A stretch of DNA of 64,000 nt from Candidatus Thorarchaeota archaeon SMTZ1-45 (GTDB lineage: Archaea; Asgardarchaeota; Thorarchaeia; Thorarchaeales; Thorarchaeaceae): the NCBI GenBank assembly GCA_001563335.1, contig LRSL01000086.1, positions 18,839 to 82,838 on the forward strand. Direction: 5' to 3'. Below are positions 38,012 through 48,213 of this stretch, one piece after another. Numbering within the stretch: the first letter of the stretch is position 1; the number at the start of each line of letters is the position of its first letter. A program made the translations under genes and the position numbers. Below the pieces are notes generated by a model. That model made no database searches. It saw only the letters and a program-made list of their open reading frames with translations, and was not told the DNA's origin.

Positions 38012-40522
38012 TCAAAATTCAGCATATCTGTAGAAGACCCACTTGACAAGTTCAGTGGAGATTACATAGAGAATAGCAATTGCTAGAAGAATACCTATGA
38101 CAAACAAAGACAAAGGAGTGAAACTAAGAATCAAAGCAGCAGGTGAATATGGCAAGAAAAGAACAATCAGTAATACTGCAATTGATGAGCCAAAAAGACG
38201 TTTGCTTGGTCTACTCTTCCAGAAGAGTCTTCGTGTCCTGATTACAAGCATTATGAGCAATTCGGTTATAACAGACAGGACAAACCATCCTGTCTGAAAT
38301 AGAGTTTCTGTTGAGTGGAGTAATAGTAGAAAGACTGCGAATGTGAGAAGATCAAATAGTGTGCTCTGCAGACCAAAGGTGGCCATAAACTGCGTTATAA
38401 AGCGTATATTCCATCTTCGTGGTTTGTCTATTAATTCCTCATCCACATCGTCAGTTGAAATTGTAGTCGCAGGAAAGTCTGTTAGCAAGTTGATTGTGAG
38501 TATTTGTTTGGGTAGCAATGGTAAGAATGGTAGGATTAGGGAGGCAAATGCCATGCTAAACATATTACCAAAATTTGCACTTGTTGTGACAAAGATGTAT
38601 TTCATCGTATTGGCAAATGTCTTTCTGCCAGAATCAACACCTTTGATTAATACATCAAGATTCTTCTCAAGGAGAACAATCTCTGCAGCCTGTTTGGCAA
38701 CGTCAACCGCTCCTTCAACGGATATGCCGACATCAGCTGCATGGATTGCAGACGCATCATTTATGCCATCTCCCATGAATCCGACTACATATCCTGATTT
38801 CCTAAGTGAAAGAATTACACGCTCCTTTTGATTCGGTTCCACTTCTGCAAATATGTCTGTTTGACCTGCTTGCACCATTAATGCTTCGTCACTCATTTGA
38901 CGTAATTGTGTTCCTGTAATGATCTTTGGTTGTGCTATACCTATTTGGGTTGCCAGATTCGTGGCGACGAGCTTGTTATCACCGGTTATCATTTTGAACT
39001 GAATCATTCGATCCTGCAGGTTGGCAATTACTCGGTCAATTCCAGGTTTCGGAGGGTCATAAAGTACAATGAAACCCAAGAAGGTCATATCTGATTCGAA
39101 GCTTCGGTCAATCGTTTCTACCAATCCAACATTTCGATAAGCAACCCCTATGGTTCGATAGCCCTGACTGCTGAAATCCGCCAGTTTTGCTAGTATTCTG
39201 CTTTTTGCTTCTTCAACAGACATTGTCACATTTGAATTAATTTGTACTTGAGAGCACACGTCCAGTACATTTTGAACAGCACCTTTTGTAATTAGAATGT
39301 TAACTCCGTCTTCAGCAATCAAGATACTGAGTTTCTTGCGCACGAAATCAAATGGCAATTCGTCAGATTTAGAATAGTTATGAACATCAAAATTGCTGCT
39401 CTTTATTATCGCTTCGTCAATTGGATTAGTATATCCGCTCTGATAGTAGGCATTGAGATAGGCATAGAAACGGACTTGGTCGTTTGGATTCCCCTCAATG
39501 TCCACAGATGAATGAACTACAACCCGTCCTTCTGTTACTGTCCCTGTTTTGTCAGAACACAAGAGATTCATAGATCCAAAGTCCTCGATGGAATTGAGAC
39601 GTTTGACAATTACCTTTTCATTTGCCATCTGCTGTGCACCTTTTGCAAGGTTAATACTTATGACAGCAGGCAGTAGTTGTGGTGTAATACCTACAGCAAG
39701 AGCTAGAGCGAACATCAATGAATCAAATACAGGTCGATTGGAGTAGACATTGAGTGCAAAAATCGCAACTATGAAGATTAGGGTGAGCTCCATTAATAAA
39801 TATCCGAATCTCGTTATCCCCCTCTCGAATTCTGTCACTGGAGGCTTGACTCTTAGCCTTTCTGAAATCTCTCCCAATTGGGTCTGCAATCCAGTAAGGA
39901 CGACTACTGCTTTCCCGGTGCCGCTTACAACACTTGTTCCCATAAACAAAGCATTTTGTCGTAAATCTGACTCTTTCAATTCCTGAGATTGTTGTTTCTT
40001 TTCAGCAGGAAATGTTTCTCCTGTCAAAGCTGCTTCATTCACATAGAAATCCTTAGAGTCCAATATTCTGCAGTCGCCAGGAATGATGTCACCGGCATTA
40101 AGGATTACAATGTCACCTGGAACTATCTGTTCCAGAGGAACTTCGATTTCACCTTGATCTCTTAGAACTGCAACACGAATCTTAATCATTTCAAGGAGCT
40201 TTTCTACAGCATCAGTAGTCGTTTTTTCTTGCCAAAACCCAAGGCTACTACTCAAAACCAAGATGCCCGCAATTATCAGACCGTCAATATTGTCGCTCGT
40301 TGCAAAAGCTAGAATTGAAGAAAATAGAAGAATAAGGATTATTGGACTTTTGAATTGACTAGCAAGTATAGAGAGAGCGTCTGTTCTTTTTTTTGGCTTC
40401 AGCCTGTTAGGTCCATATTTGGCCAGTCTATCTTTTGCCTCTTCTGATGTGAGACCTATGGTAGTTGTACCAAGTTCTTGAATTAAGACATTCAAGTCTT
40501 CAGTCCAGAGGTCAACCCCCAT
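38012..40522 (-). CDS. P-type ATPase, magnesium-translocating (MgtA-like)
   Basis: SDKTGTVTEG, TGETFPAEKK, MITGDN, GFMGDGINDASAIHAADVGISV. Confidence 0.92.
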   Translation of the reverse strand: MGVDLWTEDLNVLIQELGTTTIGLTSEEAKDRLAKYGPNRLKPKKRTDALSILASQFKSPIILILLFSSILAFATSDNIDGLIIAGILVLSSSLGFWQEKTTTDAVEKLLEMIKIRVAVLRDQGEIEVPLEQIVPGDIVILNAGDIIPGDCRILDSKDFYVNEAALTGETFPAEKKQQSQELKESDLRQNALFMGTSVVSGTGKAVVVLTGLQTQLGEISERLRVKPPVTEFERGITRFGYLLMELTLIFIVAIFALNVYSNRPVFDSLMFALALAVGITPQLLPAVISINLAKGAQQMANEKVIVKRLNSIEDFGSMNLLCSDKTGTVTEGRVVVHSSVDIEGNPNDQVRFYAYLNAYYQSGYTNPIDEAIIKSSNFDVHNYSKSDELPFDFVRKKLSILIAEDGVNILITKGAVQNVLDVCSQVQINSNVTMSVEEAKSRILAKLADFSSQGYRTIGVAYRNVGLVETIDRSFESDMTFLGFIVLYDPPKPGIDRVIANLQDRMIQFKMITGDNKLVATNLATQIGIAQPKIITGTQLRQMSDEALMVQAGQTDIFAEVEPNQKERVILSLRKSGYVVGFMGDGINDASAIHAADVGISVEGAVDVAKQAAEIVLLEKNLDVLIKGVDSGRKTFANTMKYIFVTTSANFGNMFSMAFASLILPFLPLLPKQILTINLLTDFPATTISTDDVDEELIDKPRRWNIRFITQFMATFGLQSTLFDLLTFAVFLLLLHSTETLFQTGWFVLSVITELLIMLVIRTRRLFWKSRPSKRLFGSSIAVLLIVLFLPYSPAALILSFTPLSLFVIGILLAIAILYVISTELVKWVFYRYAEF

Positions 40523-40665
40523 TCAGCTCACTCAACAATCTTAAGGCAATCTATCATTTATGCATTAGGATTGTGATAGATAAAAGTAGATTTCTTAAAG
40601 TCATAAGGAGAGAGCTGTCGTTGAGCTCATTTAGCAAGTTTTTCTTTTCAGTTGCAAGACCATAA

Positions 40666-41076
40666 CTATCCGATTCTTTTGCGCACTCGTTCAGCAGCTC
40701 TCGCACGTGTATGTTCAGCCATATATATCATTGAAAACAGAATACCTCCAATCACAAGAAAGAAGGCATCTGGTATTAGGAGGCTTTCCATTGCTAATGT
40801 TATACATATTGGGATAAAATGCAAGAATGCAAGTAGCAGGACAACATAATGATTTTCTAATCTTCCTCCAAATACGCCAATGGCAAGCAAAACTATTAGA
40901 CTGGATAAAGACACGAGAGTTAGAATGATTTGAAGATTGACCAAGATTGCTGTGAATGTAATCTGCTGTATCAAAGTGATTAACCAGTTACCATATATTC
41001 CAATGACGATTCCCTCAAATAACATCAGTTGTTCGTTCCTAGTTACATTTTGATTTGATTGGTCAGATGAGGTCAT
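40666..41076 (-). CDS. Membrane protein, unknown
   Basis: 136 aa, four TM segments. Confidence 0.6.
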   Translation of the reverse strand: MTSSDQSNQNVTRNEQLMLFEGIVIGIYGNWLITLIQQITFTAILVNLQIILTLVSLSSLIVLLAIGVFGGRLENHYVVLLLAFLHFIPICITLAMESLLIPDAFFLVIGGILFSMIYMAEHTRARAAERVRKRIG

Positions 41077-41182
41077 GACGAAGATTTCTCCAAAGAAATC
41101 GGATGGAAAATGAGATTAAATCTTATCCCTCAACCTTACCTAGATTTAGTAATGCTCTCCAAAAGAATCAGGCTGGAAGCCC

Positions 41183-41401
41183 TCATTTCCCATCATCATG
41201 TCGCCAAATCATTATTGCGAGTATGATGAGAATAACACCAGTCATCCAGTGATGATACTGAAATCCAAATAGTGCAATGTGATACTCGCTTAGGTCTGGA
41301 AGAATATGTCCAATTGGAAAACCAAACATCCACAGTTCGTCCGTAAGAAATACAATCCCTACAAGCGTCAGTAGAATTGCGAACATTTTCTTTTTCGACA
41401 T
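41183..41401 (-). CDS. Small membrane protein, unknown
   Basis: 72 aa, two TM segments. Confidence 0.6.
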   Translation of the reverse strand: MSKKKMFAILLTLVGIVFLTDELWMFGFPIGHILPDLSEYHIALFGFQYHHWMTGVILIILAIMIWRHDDGK

Positions 41402-41482
41402 TCTGGTTTCCCAGTACTGTAAATATTTTCGACAGGAACAGATAATGTCGATTATAGGTGTTTTGATATTGCGTTTAAAGGA

Positions 41483-41500
41483 TGTGAATAGTGATTCACA
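41483..41500. promoter_or_regulatory. Operator-like inverted repeat
   Basis: TGTGAAT-AGTG-ATTCACA; core TGAATAGTGATTCA matches 13/14 of TGAATCNNGATTCA. Confidence 0.45.
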
Positions 41501-41674
41501 CTACGAGTAGCATTTAAAGAGATTAAGTGATTATTTAATAAAGAGCTAATAAAACTTGAAAATGACTTAAAATATCTATTATGCCTATTTTCCCCCTTAT
41601 AAGGCAAAAGATTCGTAATACTAATAAGTGGAAAATCCTGTTTTTAATGTTAGAAAGAAGGACGAAAAACACGC

Positions 41675-41760
41675 ATACAGGTCTAATATTCATAGACCGT
41701 CGATGTTCATAGGCGTTCCATTGACGCTAATAATTAATAGTAACGGACCAAGCGCAAATG
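41675..41760 (+). other. Possible structured leader/ncRNA in a 400-bp AT-rich gap
   Basis: GGTCTA-ATATTCA-TAGACC hairpin followed by GCGT-TCCATTG-ACGC. Confidence 0.25.
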
Positions 41761-41801
41761 TCCTGCTTATCAATACCAAAATGCTGAATCCGCTACAATA
41801 G

Positions 41802-42005
41802 GTGATATACATGAAGGAAAAACTGAGAGAGAGGTTACCAATTATCGAGTGGCCTGATATAGAGAGAAGAATGGCAATAATATCACGAATGACGAGTGAA
41901 CCCCCAGCTAAAACACAGAAAAAAGAGAGTCCAGAGCTAGTAGAGAGGACTGATATTCCATCTCCTTTCTCAGGTGAATCTTCAGAGATTGAAAGGAAAA
42001 TCTAG
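41802..42005 (+). CDS. Small 67-aa charged protein upstream of aminomutase
   Basis: MKEKLRERLPIIEWPDIERRMAIISRM...; ends 18 nt before the next CDS. Confidence 0.5.
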   Translation: MIYMKEKLRERLPIIEWPDIERRMAIISRMTSEPPAKTQKKESPELVERTDIPSPFSGESSEIERKI

Positions 42006-42022
42006 GCAAGTGTTGGGATAGT

Positions 42023-43132
42023 ATGAGCTGGGATCTACTTCTAGAAGACAGTATATCAACTGTTGAGGATTTAGCTGATTATTTGCATGTGAACGACAAA
42101 GACAAAGCTGTATTGAAGGAAATCTGTCAGGATCATCCACTAAGGATATCTAAATACTACCTATCTTTGATTGACAAAGAGGATGCTGAAGATCCCATTA
42201 AGAAACTGGCTGTACCTCTAACTCATGAGAGTTATTTGGAGGGGAGCTATGACACGAGCGGTGAAAAGGTAAATACCGTTTTACCCGGATTGCAGCATAA
42301 GTACAAAGAAACTGCTGTAATTCTATCGACAAATGAATGCGCCATGTATTGTCGACATTGTTTTCGAAAGCGATTGGTTGGATTGAATACTGATGAAGTT
42401 GTTCAAGACATTCAAATCGTAGCAGATTACATTGAGAAACATAAAGAGATTAGCAACGTTCTCATCACTGGAGGCGATCCTTTTGTATTGCCAAATGGTC
42501 GCATACAAGAGTTTCTAGAAGTTTTGACAGAAATAGAGCATCTTGATTTTATAAGATTTGGAACAAGAGTTCCTGTCACTTTCCCCCAAAGAATTCTTTC
42601 AGACGAGAATCTAATAGAGATTCTGGAATCCTATTCCAAAAAGAAGAAACATCTGTATATAGTCACTCAGTTCAATCATTCTCGAGAAATAACTAAAGAA
42701 TCAATTGAGGCCTGCAATCGTCTTCAAGATGTAGGAATACTAGTCAGTAATCAGACTGTGCTTTTGAGAGGTGTCAATGATGATTCAGAAACAATGGCAC
42801 AACTACAAAGGGGTCTTGTGCGAATTGGTGTAGTGCCATATTACGTATTTCAATGTCGACCTGTGAAACGGGTGAAAAGGCACTTCCAAGTTCCACTTTA
42901 TGAGGCTTGCAAGATAATGGAAGAAACACATGCCAAGTTAGATGGACATACTAAGAGGTTTCGTTTCATTATGTCACATCCAACTGGGAAGATTGAGATT
43001 CTAGGTATCGATGGAAACCAATTCCTCTTCAAATATCATCAAGCCAAGGATTCCAGAGATTATGGTAAGATTTTCACTAGGAAAGTTGACAAGACATCTG
43101 CTTGGTTAGACGATTTAGAAATTGACACGTGA
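42023..43132 (+). CDS. Radical SAM lysine 2,3-aminomutase family (KamA-like)
   Basis: CAMYCRHCFRKRLVG, LITGGDPFVLPN, PYYVFQCRPVKRVKRHFQVPL. Confidence 0.9.
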   Translation: MSWDLLLEDSISTVEDLADYLHVNDKDKAVLKEICQDHPLRISKYYLSLIDKEDAEDPIKKLAVPLTHESYLEGSYDTSGEKVNTVLPGLQHKYKETAVILSTNECAMYCRHCFRKRLVGLNTDEVVQDIQIVADYIEKHKEISNVLITGGDPFVLPNGRIQEFLEVLTEIEHLDFIRFGTRVPVTFPQRILSDENLIEILESYSKKKKHLYIVTQFNHSREITKESIEACNRLQDVGILVSNQTVLLRGVNDDSETMAQLQRGLVRIGVVPYYVFQCRPVKRVKRHFQVPLYEACKIMEETHAKLDGHTKRFRFIMSHPTGKIEILGIDGNQFLFKYHQAKDSRDYGKIFTRKVDKTSAWLDDLEIDT

Positions 43133-43164
43133 TTAGCACTTTGTGTTTACTATGTTCAACCTGA

Positions 43165-44166
43165 TTAGTGTGTCTTTATATCAAGCTCTCGAACAAGCTC
43201 TTTGTACCTGTTCCGGACAGTAACTTCAGTCACTCCTGCTGCAGATGCAATCTCTCGTTGTGTCACTTTATTATTAGTGAGAATAGATGCGATGTAAAGA
43301 GCTCCAGCAGCTATTCCTCGAGGGTCACGTCCTATGAGTAATCTACCGTGGTCTTTTGCATCCTTTAGCACATCTAAAACAGTTTCTTGCATCACTCCTG
43401 GTAATTCAAGCTCTGTTATTAGCTTTGGAACATAGTTCATTGGATCTGGGATAGGCAATCGCAGTTTGAGTTTCCGTACTAAAAACCGGTAATATCGACC
43501 AATTACTTTCCATTCGATGTGTGTGTGTCGACCAATTTCCTTTAATGATCGGGGGATTTCTCTCAGACGAAATGAAGCATATATTGATGCAGCTGCAAGT
43601 GCATCAATGGACCGACTTCGTACTTTTTTCTTAACTATGAGCCTTCTGTACAACATAGCTGCGAGTTCACTGACACTCTTTTTAAGACCCAGCTGAGAAG
43701 ACAGTCTCTCAATTTCGGACAATGCTCTTGAGAGGTTTGTTTCGGCAGAACTGTGAACTCTACTACGAATCTGCCATTTCCGTAGTCGAGATATTTTGGC
43801 TCTTCTCTCTGATGAAAACCTCTTGCCTGAAGAGTCCTTATTTCTCCAATCTATTATGGTGGATAAGCCTTTATCATGAAACATGAGTTTTACAGGGCTT
43901 CCAGCCCTCGCTCGAGACTTCCTTTCATCAGCTGTGAAAGCTCTCCATTCTGGTCCATTATCGATTCGGCGATCACTTATCACAAGACCACACATAGCAC
44001 AAACTGTTTCTCCGGTCTTTGTTTTTCGAATAGCCTTTTTCGAACCACATTCAGAACATGCATCAGTAGTTGATGTTGTATCAGCTTTGTTCAATCTTCT
44101 GCTAGTTGCATTGGAACCCATTATCGAAATACTACCACCTGCGACGTCGTCTGCCATAACGATCAT
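43165..44166 (-). CDS. tfb: Transcription initiation factor TFB (TFIIB)
   Basis: Zinc ribbon CSECGSKKAIRKTKTGETVCAMCGLVI, two cyclin repeats, GVTEVTVRNRYKELVRELDI. Confidence 0.95.
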   Translation of the reverse strand: MIVMADDVAGGSISIMGSNATSRRLNKADTTSTTDACSECGSKKAIRKTKTGETVCAMCGLVISDRRIDNGPEWRAFTADERKSRARAGSPVKLMFHDKGLSTIIDWRNKDSSGKRFSSERRAKISRLRKWQIRSRVHSSAETNLSRALSEIERLSSQLGLKKSVSELAAMLYRRLIVKKKVRSRSIDALAAASIYASFRLREIPRSLKEIGRHTHIEWKVIGRYYRFLVRKLKLRLPIPDPMNYVPKLITELELPGVMQETVLDVLKDAKDHGRLLIGRDPRGIAAGALYIASILTNNKVTQREIASAAGVTEVTVRNRYKELVRELDIKTH

Positions 44167-44662
44167 ATCTTGAGTTTCGGTCGCGGCTTCTTCTTACAGA
44201 GTAAATAGCCTCACCGGAATCTCCTTTCCTATCATAAGGCTGATAGTAATGTCGTGGTCTTGGGCTTCGATAATCCTTCGTAGACATGTCAACATCATGG
44301 TTGACGTTTTCAATATCGTTCTCAGCTTTTTTGATTTCACTGTGACGACCTATCTTTAACTGCAGATTTCCTCTAAAGAAGCCTGTATACCCATTCTCAA
44401 GTTTATAGGTTGTTCCAATCTCAATTTTCTCTATTTTGTCATTCCATAGTGGAAGTTTTACTATACCAGTTTCATCTCCAACAGTGGCATCAGCGACTCG
44501 ATGAGTTTCAAATGTGCGACGGGATGTTACTTCTCTCACTTCACCTTTTTCTAAAACCTTGAAAATCAAATCCACATGTTTCATTCGTGGTTTTAATTCC
44601 TCAATCTTTATCTCGTTAGAGTCTTTGGTCTTTGTTTCATCATTTTCAATTTCAGAAGTCAT
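44132..44662 (-). CDS. Single-stranded-DNA-binding OB-fold protein (SOSS-B/RPA-like) with Arg-rich tail
   Basis: VADATVGDETGIVKLPLWNDKIEKIEIGTTYKLENGYTGFFRGNLQLKIGRHSEI. Confidence 0.8.
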   Translation of the reverse strand: MTSEIENDETKTKDSNEIKIEELKPRMKHVDLIFKVLEKGEVREVTSRRTFETHRVADATVGDETGIVKLPLWNDKIEKIEIGTTYKLENGYTGFFRGNLQLKIGRHSEIKKAENDIENVNHDVDMSTKDYRSPRPRHYYQPYDRKGDSGEAIYSVRRSRDRNSRYDRYGRRRRRW

Positions 44663-44895
44663 TCAAATCACTTACACCAAATCAAGGGACGTCTAAACTA
44701 CAATCACGAAGTTAATTCCTATGTAATTCGACACGGAAATCATCAAATGCAACGACCCTTCATTATCATTAATTCGCAGATTGCCTTTTTAAATGTCAGC
44801 CTATGTAAAGCACTGATATTGTCATTTTTGAATAAAATGGATTTAATAAATCCAAAAATACTGAAAATAACTCTATTATATCCGAAATATTCATA

Positions 44896-44927
44896 TCTCT
44901 TCTCTACTCGAAACACAAGAGAAGAGA
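44896..44927. repeat. Perfect 10-bp inverted repeat in the gap upstream of the L10e cluster
   Basis: TCTCTTCTCT ... AGAGAAGAGA, 12-nt loop. Confidence 0.6.
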
Positions 44928-45084
44928 AACTCACTAACGAACCCTATGCCATGCACCACTGGACAGGAGATTCAGTATTGTGTAGGAATCAGGCGCAGGT
45001 GTCAAGTTTGTGTGTTGGTAATAAGAACAACCAATGCAAATACTCTAGCCTCATTGGGTTCGAGTAGAATGAAGGTGAAAAATA

Positions 45085-45318
45085 TTGAAGCACACATCAG
45101 GAGAGATTATTGCAGCTCAAATTGCAAACATCCCAAATAGCAATCGTGGTTATGGATATATTACCATTGAAACTCCAAACAAGGAGCATGTTAAACTGAA
45201 AGTTGATGCAATGACCAAATACGATACTGTTGAAAGAGGAGAACATGTGACTATAGAATACGACAATCTAGGGGGCACAGAGATTCTTTCAGCTAAGAAG
45301 ATTCTCAGAAAGACATGA
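45085..45318 (+). CDS. Small beta-rich (OB/TRAM-like) protein, unknown
   Basis: 77 aa; GYGYITIETPNKEHVKLKV...GEHVTIEYDNLGGTEILSAKKI. Confidence 0.65.
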   Translation: MKHTSGEIIAAQIANIPNSNRGYGYITIETPNKEHVKLKVDAMTKYDTVERGEHVTIEYDNLGGTEILSAKKILRKT

Positions 45319-45339
45319 TATTTAGAGGACTCAATAGTT

Positions 45340-45879
45340 ATGGGAAAAAGACCAGGACACTGCTATCGAGATTGTGACAGGCCACCCTACACTCGGAAAA
45401 GGTACATCTATAGAAGACCTACAAATAAGATTACTAGCTTTGATATGGGCAACCCATCAGGTGATTTCAAGGCAAAATTATCTTTGATTGGTCTTGAGAG
45501 ATGCCAAATACGACATCAAGCCCTTGAAGCGGCTCGTATTGCATCAAATCGGCTAATGATGAGGAATGTTGGCAGACAGAATTATCACCTACGAGTTCGT
45601 GTAAAGCCGTTTCATTTCTTGAGAGAGAACAAAATGATTTCAGGTGCTGGAGCAGATCGAATCCAAGATGGAATGCGTTTAGCGTTTGGGAAAGTCATTG
45701 GTATTGCAGCTAGAATCAAACCGAAGCAACCAATAATTTCAATCAGATGTGACAACAAACACATCAAGCAAGCGCAGCAAGCTCTGAAAAGAGCTGCACC
45801 CAAGCTCCCGACCCCATGCAAGATTATTTTTGACAAGATTGATTCCAAATTAAAACAGAGCATGGGATATGGATTTTAG
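45340..45879 (+). CDS. rpl10e: Large ribosomal subunit protein L10e (uL16)
   Basis: CYRDCDRPPYTRKRYIYRRP, RVRVKPFHFLRENKMISGAGADRIQDGMRLAFGK. Confidence 0.96.
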   Translation: MGKRPGHCYRDCDRPPYTRKRYIYRRPTNKITSFDMGNPSGDFKAKLSLIGLERCQIRHQALEAARIASNRLMMRNVGRQNYHLRVRVKPFHFLRENKMISGAGADRIQDGMRLAFGKVIGIAARIKPKQPIISIRCDNKHIKQAQQALKRAAPKLPTPCKIIFDKIDSKLKQSMGYGF

Positions 45880-46080
45880 GGGTCTGGGTTTATAGGCCTG
45901 TGTTTCTTTCGAGAAGATATGATATGAAGTATAGAAGATCTTTATGGTTTGTTCGATTAATTGCAGGCAACTCTAAGGGAGAAAATATAGTCATTTTCTC
46001 AATCCTCTTCCTAGGAGGATAATCTATCAAATCTTGAATCTAGCTGAGTATTTGACACGAGTGTCCTGAGTGCATCTCTG

Positions 46081-47067
46081 TCAATTTTTAACTACATGGA
46101 CAATTCCATTAAGATGAATTAACTTAGCATGATTCCTACGTTCCAAGATTCTAAGAAGGTCATGGCTCTCAGCTAAAGCTAAGAGAAGCGAATTAGAATC
46201 ATAATCACCATAGATGATTCTTGAGATATCATAGACTGTTTGCGGGGTGTCTGTTAGTGAGTCAGAAGTCTTCTGGAGTTTGTCGTCATATTCAGTCCGT
46301 AGTACTTGAATTCTAGATTTGATGTCAAGAATTGGTTCTCTGTGGCCAGGTAGTGCAATATAGCTGTTTCTGGAAGCGATTCGATTCAAAGAATCGAGGT
46401 AGGTGATTATGCCTATTTTTTCTGACCTTTCGAATGATATGCTTGGGTTTGAACTGATATCTCCTAGAATGAAATCTCCACTAAAGATAACTTGTTTTTC
46501 GTCGCATACATAACATGTCGACCCAGACGAGTGTCCGGGCACCCAGACTGCAGAAATATCACCAATACCGGTTTTAAAAGTAGCACCATCATTGAAACTG
46601 ATAGCTGTTGGAACAGACTCTACAAGTGATTTGAAATACTCAATGAGACCTTTTGGTGGCAGTATCGGGCGTTCAGTCTGTGGAACTCCAGAGGATGTAA
46701 TTAGATCCGTGTAGAACTCCATGTAGAGTTCTGCATACCTATCATAGTTTACTACTGCTGTGGCGTCCTTCTGATGAATCCATACCTTTGTAGGATTGTC
46801 ATGGGCATGTGCTCGTTCTCTAACAAATTGCGCAGCCAATCCAATGTGATCAATATGACCATGAGTCAGGAGAATCTGCTCAATGTCTGACATAGAATAT
46901 GACCTTTCTTGGAGCTCTTTCTGGATTATTTCTAAACTCTTGGTAGTCTTTGGACCTGTATCAATCAGAGTGAGTGGAGAGCTTTCTATAAGGTAACAAT
47001 TAACACTACCAACAGGAAATGGAGTCGGCACCTCGATTCTAGATACTCCATCGATTAGATTCTTCAT
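46081..47067 (-). CDS. Metallo-beta-lactamase-fold hydrolase
   Basis: LLTHGHIDHIGLAAQF, VPGHSSGSTCYVCDEKQVIFSGDFILGD. Confidence 0.92.
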   Translation of the reverse strand: MKNLIDGVSRIEVPTPFPVGSVNCYLIESSPLTLIDTGPKTTKSLEIIQKELQERSYSMSDIEQILLTHGHIDHIGLAAQFVRERAHAHDNPTKVWIHQKDATAVVNYDRYAELYMEFYTDLITSSGVPQTERPILPPKGLIEYFKSLVESVPTAISFNDGATFKTGIGDISAVWVPGHSSGSTCYVCDEKQVIFSGDFILGDISSNPSISFERSEKIGIITYLDSLNRIASRNSYIALPGHREPILDIKSRIQVLRTEYDDKLQKTSDSLTDTPQTVYDISRIIYGDYDSNSLLLALAESHDLLRILERRNHAKLIHLNGIVHVVKN

Positions 47068-47175
47068 GAGTGATTAGACCAATTGAGGTATTGCCTATAT
47101 TGTCAATATAAAGAAGGTCATCCAAACAAAAAGTCGTTTCAAAATAAATGGACATCTAGATTGTGCCATATTCAG

Positions 47176-47245
47176 TAATGAAAAGGGTGCTCAACAATAT
47201 CAAGGCAGGGTTGCTTGACGCTTTCTCAACGTTTAAGACTGTCAG
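47176..47245 (+). repeat. Dispersed ~80-bp element, diverged copy l
   Basis: aatgaaaagggtgctcaacaatatcaaggcagggttgcttgac...; only 5' half convincing. Confidence 0.35.
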
Positions 47246-47270
47246 ATGAAGCTTGAGTGTGAATTGAAAA

Positions 47271-48080
47271 ATGAGTATTAACAGTTCAAAATTTGACAAA
47301 ATCAGGAATATGTTAAATGGAAAGAGAGTTCTTGTGGCATTCAGTGGAGGTGTGGATAGTACTGTGCTTGCGCACATAGCAAAAGAGACTGCTGTTGACA
47401 CGAGACTGCTGACCATCGATAGCATTACATTTCCTCGGTCAGAATTGAATGCGGCTGTAAGTATAGCAGCAGAGCTAGGTATTGAACTACAAATCATCCA
47501 AGTTGATGAACTCTCGAACAAAGATTTGGTCAGGAATCCTGTTGACAGATGTTATCATTGTAAGAAAGAGTTGTCTTCTGTCTGGTTGAAAGCTGCAGAA
47601 GACATAGGCATGGATTTAGTTGTTGAAGGGACCAATGCTAGCGAGATGGATGGACATCGTCCTGGTGTAAAAGCGCTTGAGGAATCTGGAGTGATGTCAC
47701 CATTTAGAGATGCAGGCGTCACAAAAGATGAAATTCGAACTTATGCTAGAGAGGTGGGACTCTCAGTTGCTGACAGACCTTCTATGGCTTGTCTCTCAAG
47801 TAGATTTCCATATGGCACTGAAATTACTGAAGATCGCGTGAGGATAATAGATATAGTGGAGAGAGAAATCAAAGAAACCTTTGGTATTGAATGCGTTCGT
47901 GCAAGATTTCATGGTGATCTGGTTAGAGTTGAGGTAGGGAGAGAAGAGAGAAAGAAGTTACTTGATGAAAGCAAACTTGATGAATTACATGAACTAGCGA
48001 AAAAGGCAGGGTTCAAGTATGTCACTCTTGATGCTTTTGGATATAGAACTGGTGCCATGAATGAAACTCTTGAGTCCTAA
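47271..48080 (+). CDS. larE: ATP-dependent sacrificial sulfur transferase LarE
   Basis: VAFSGGVDSTVLAH, NPVDRCYHCKKEL, EGTNASEMDGHRPGVKA, SMACLSSRFPYGTEIT. Confidence 0.93.
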   Translation: MSINSSKFDKIRNMLNGKRVLVAFSGGVDSTVLAHIAKETAVDTRLLTIDSITFPRSELNAAVSIAAELGIELQIIQVDELSNKDLVRNPVDRCYHCKKELSSVWLKAAEDIGMDLVVEGTNASEMDGHRPGVKALEESGVMSPFRDAGVTKDEIRTYAREVGLSVADRPSMACLSSRFPYGTEITEDRVRIIDIVEREIKETFGIECVRARFHGDLVRVEVGREERKKLLDESKLDELHELAKKAGFKYVTLDAFGYRTGAMNETLES

Positions 48081-48213
48081 TGAGTTTTCAACTGTTTCAT
48101 ATAGTCTAAGTGAAAGAGTCTACGAATTTATCCTTCACCAAGACCTTTATTAATTATAGTTAAGATAATTATAGGAAGATGCGTTTACACGTAATGAAAA
48201 TAGGTGATGGGAC

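Noticed and set aside
44747-45067. 106-aa ORF upstream of the L10e cluster
   Set aside because: No protein-like motif; overlaps hairpins in an AT-rich gap; more likely noncoding.
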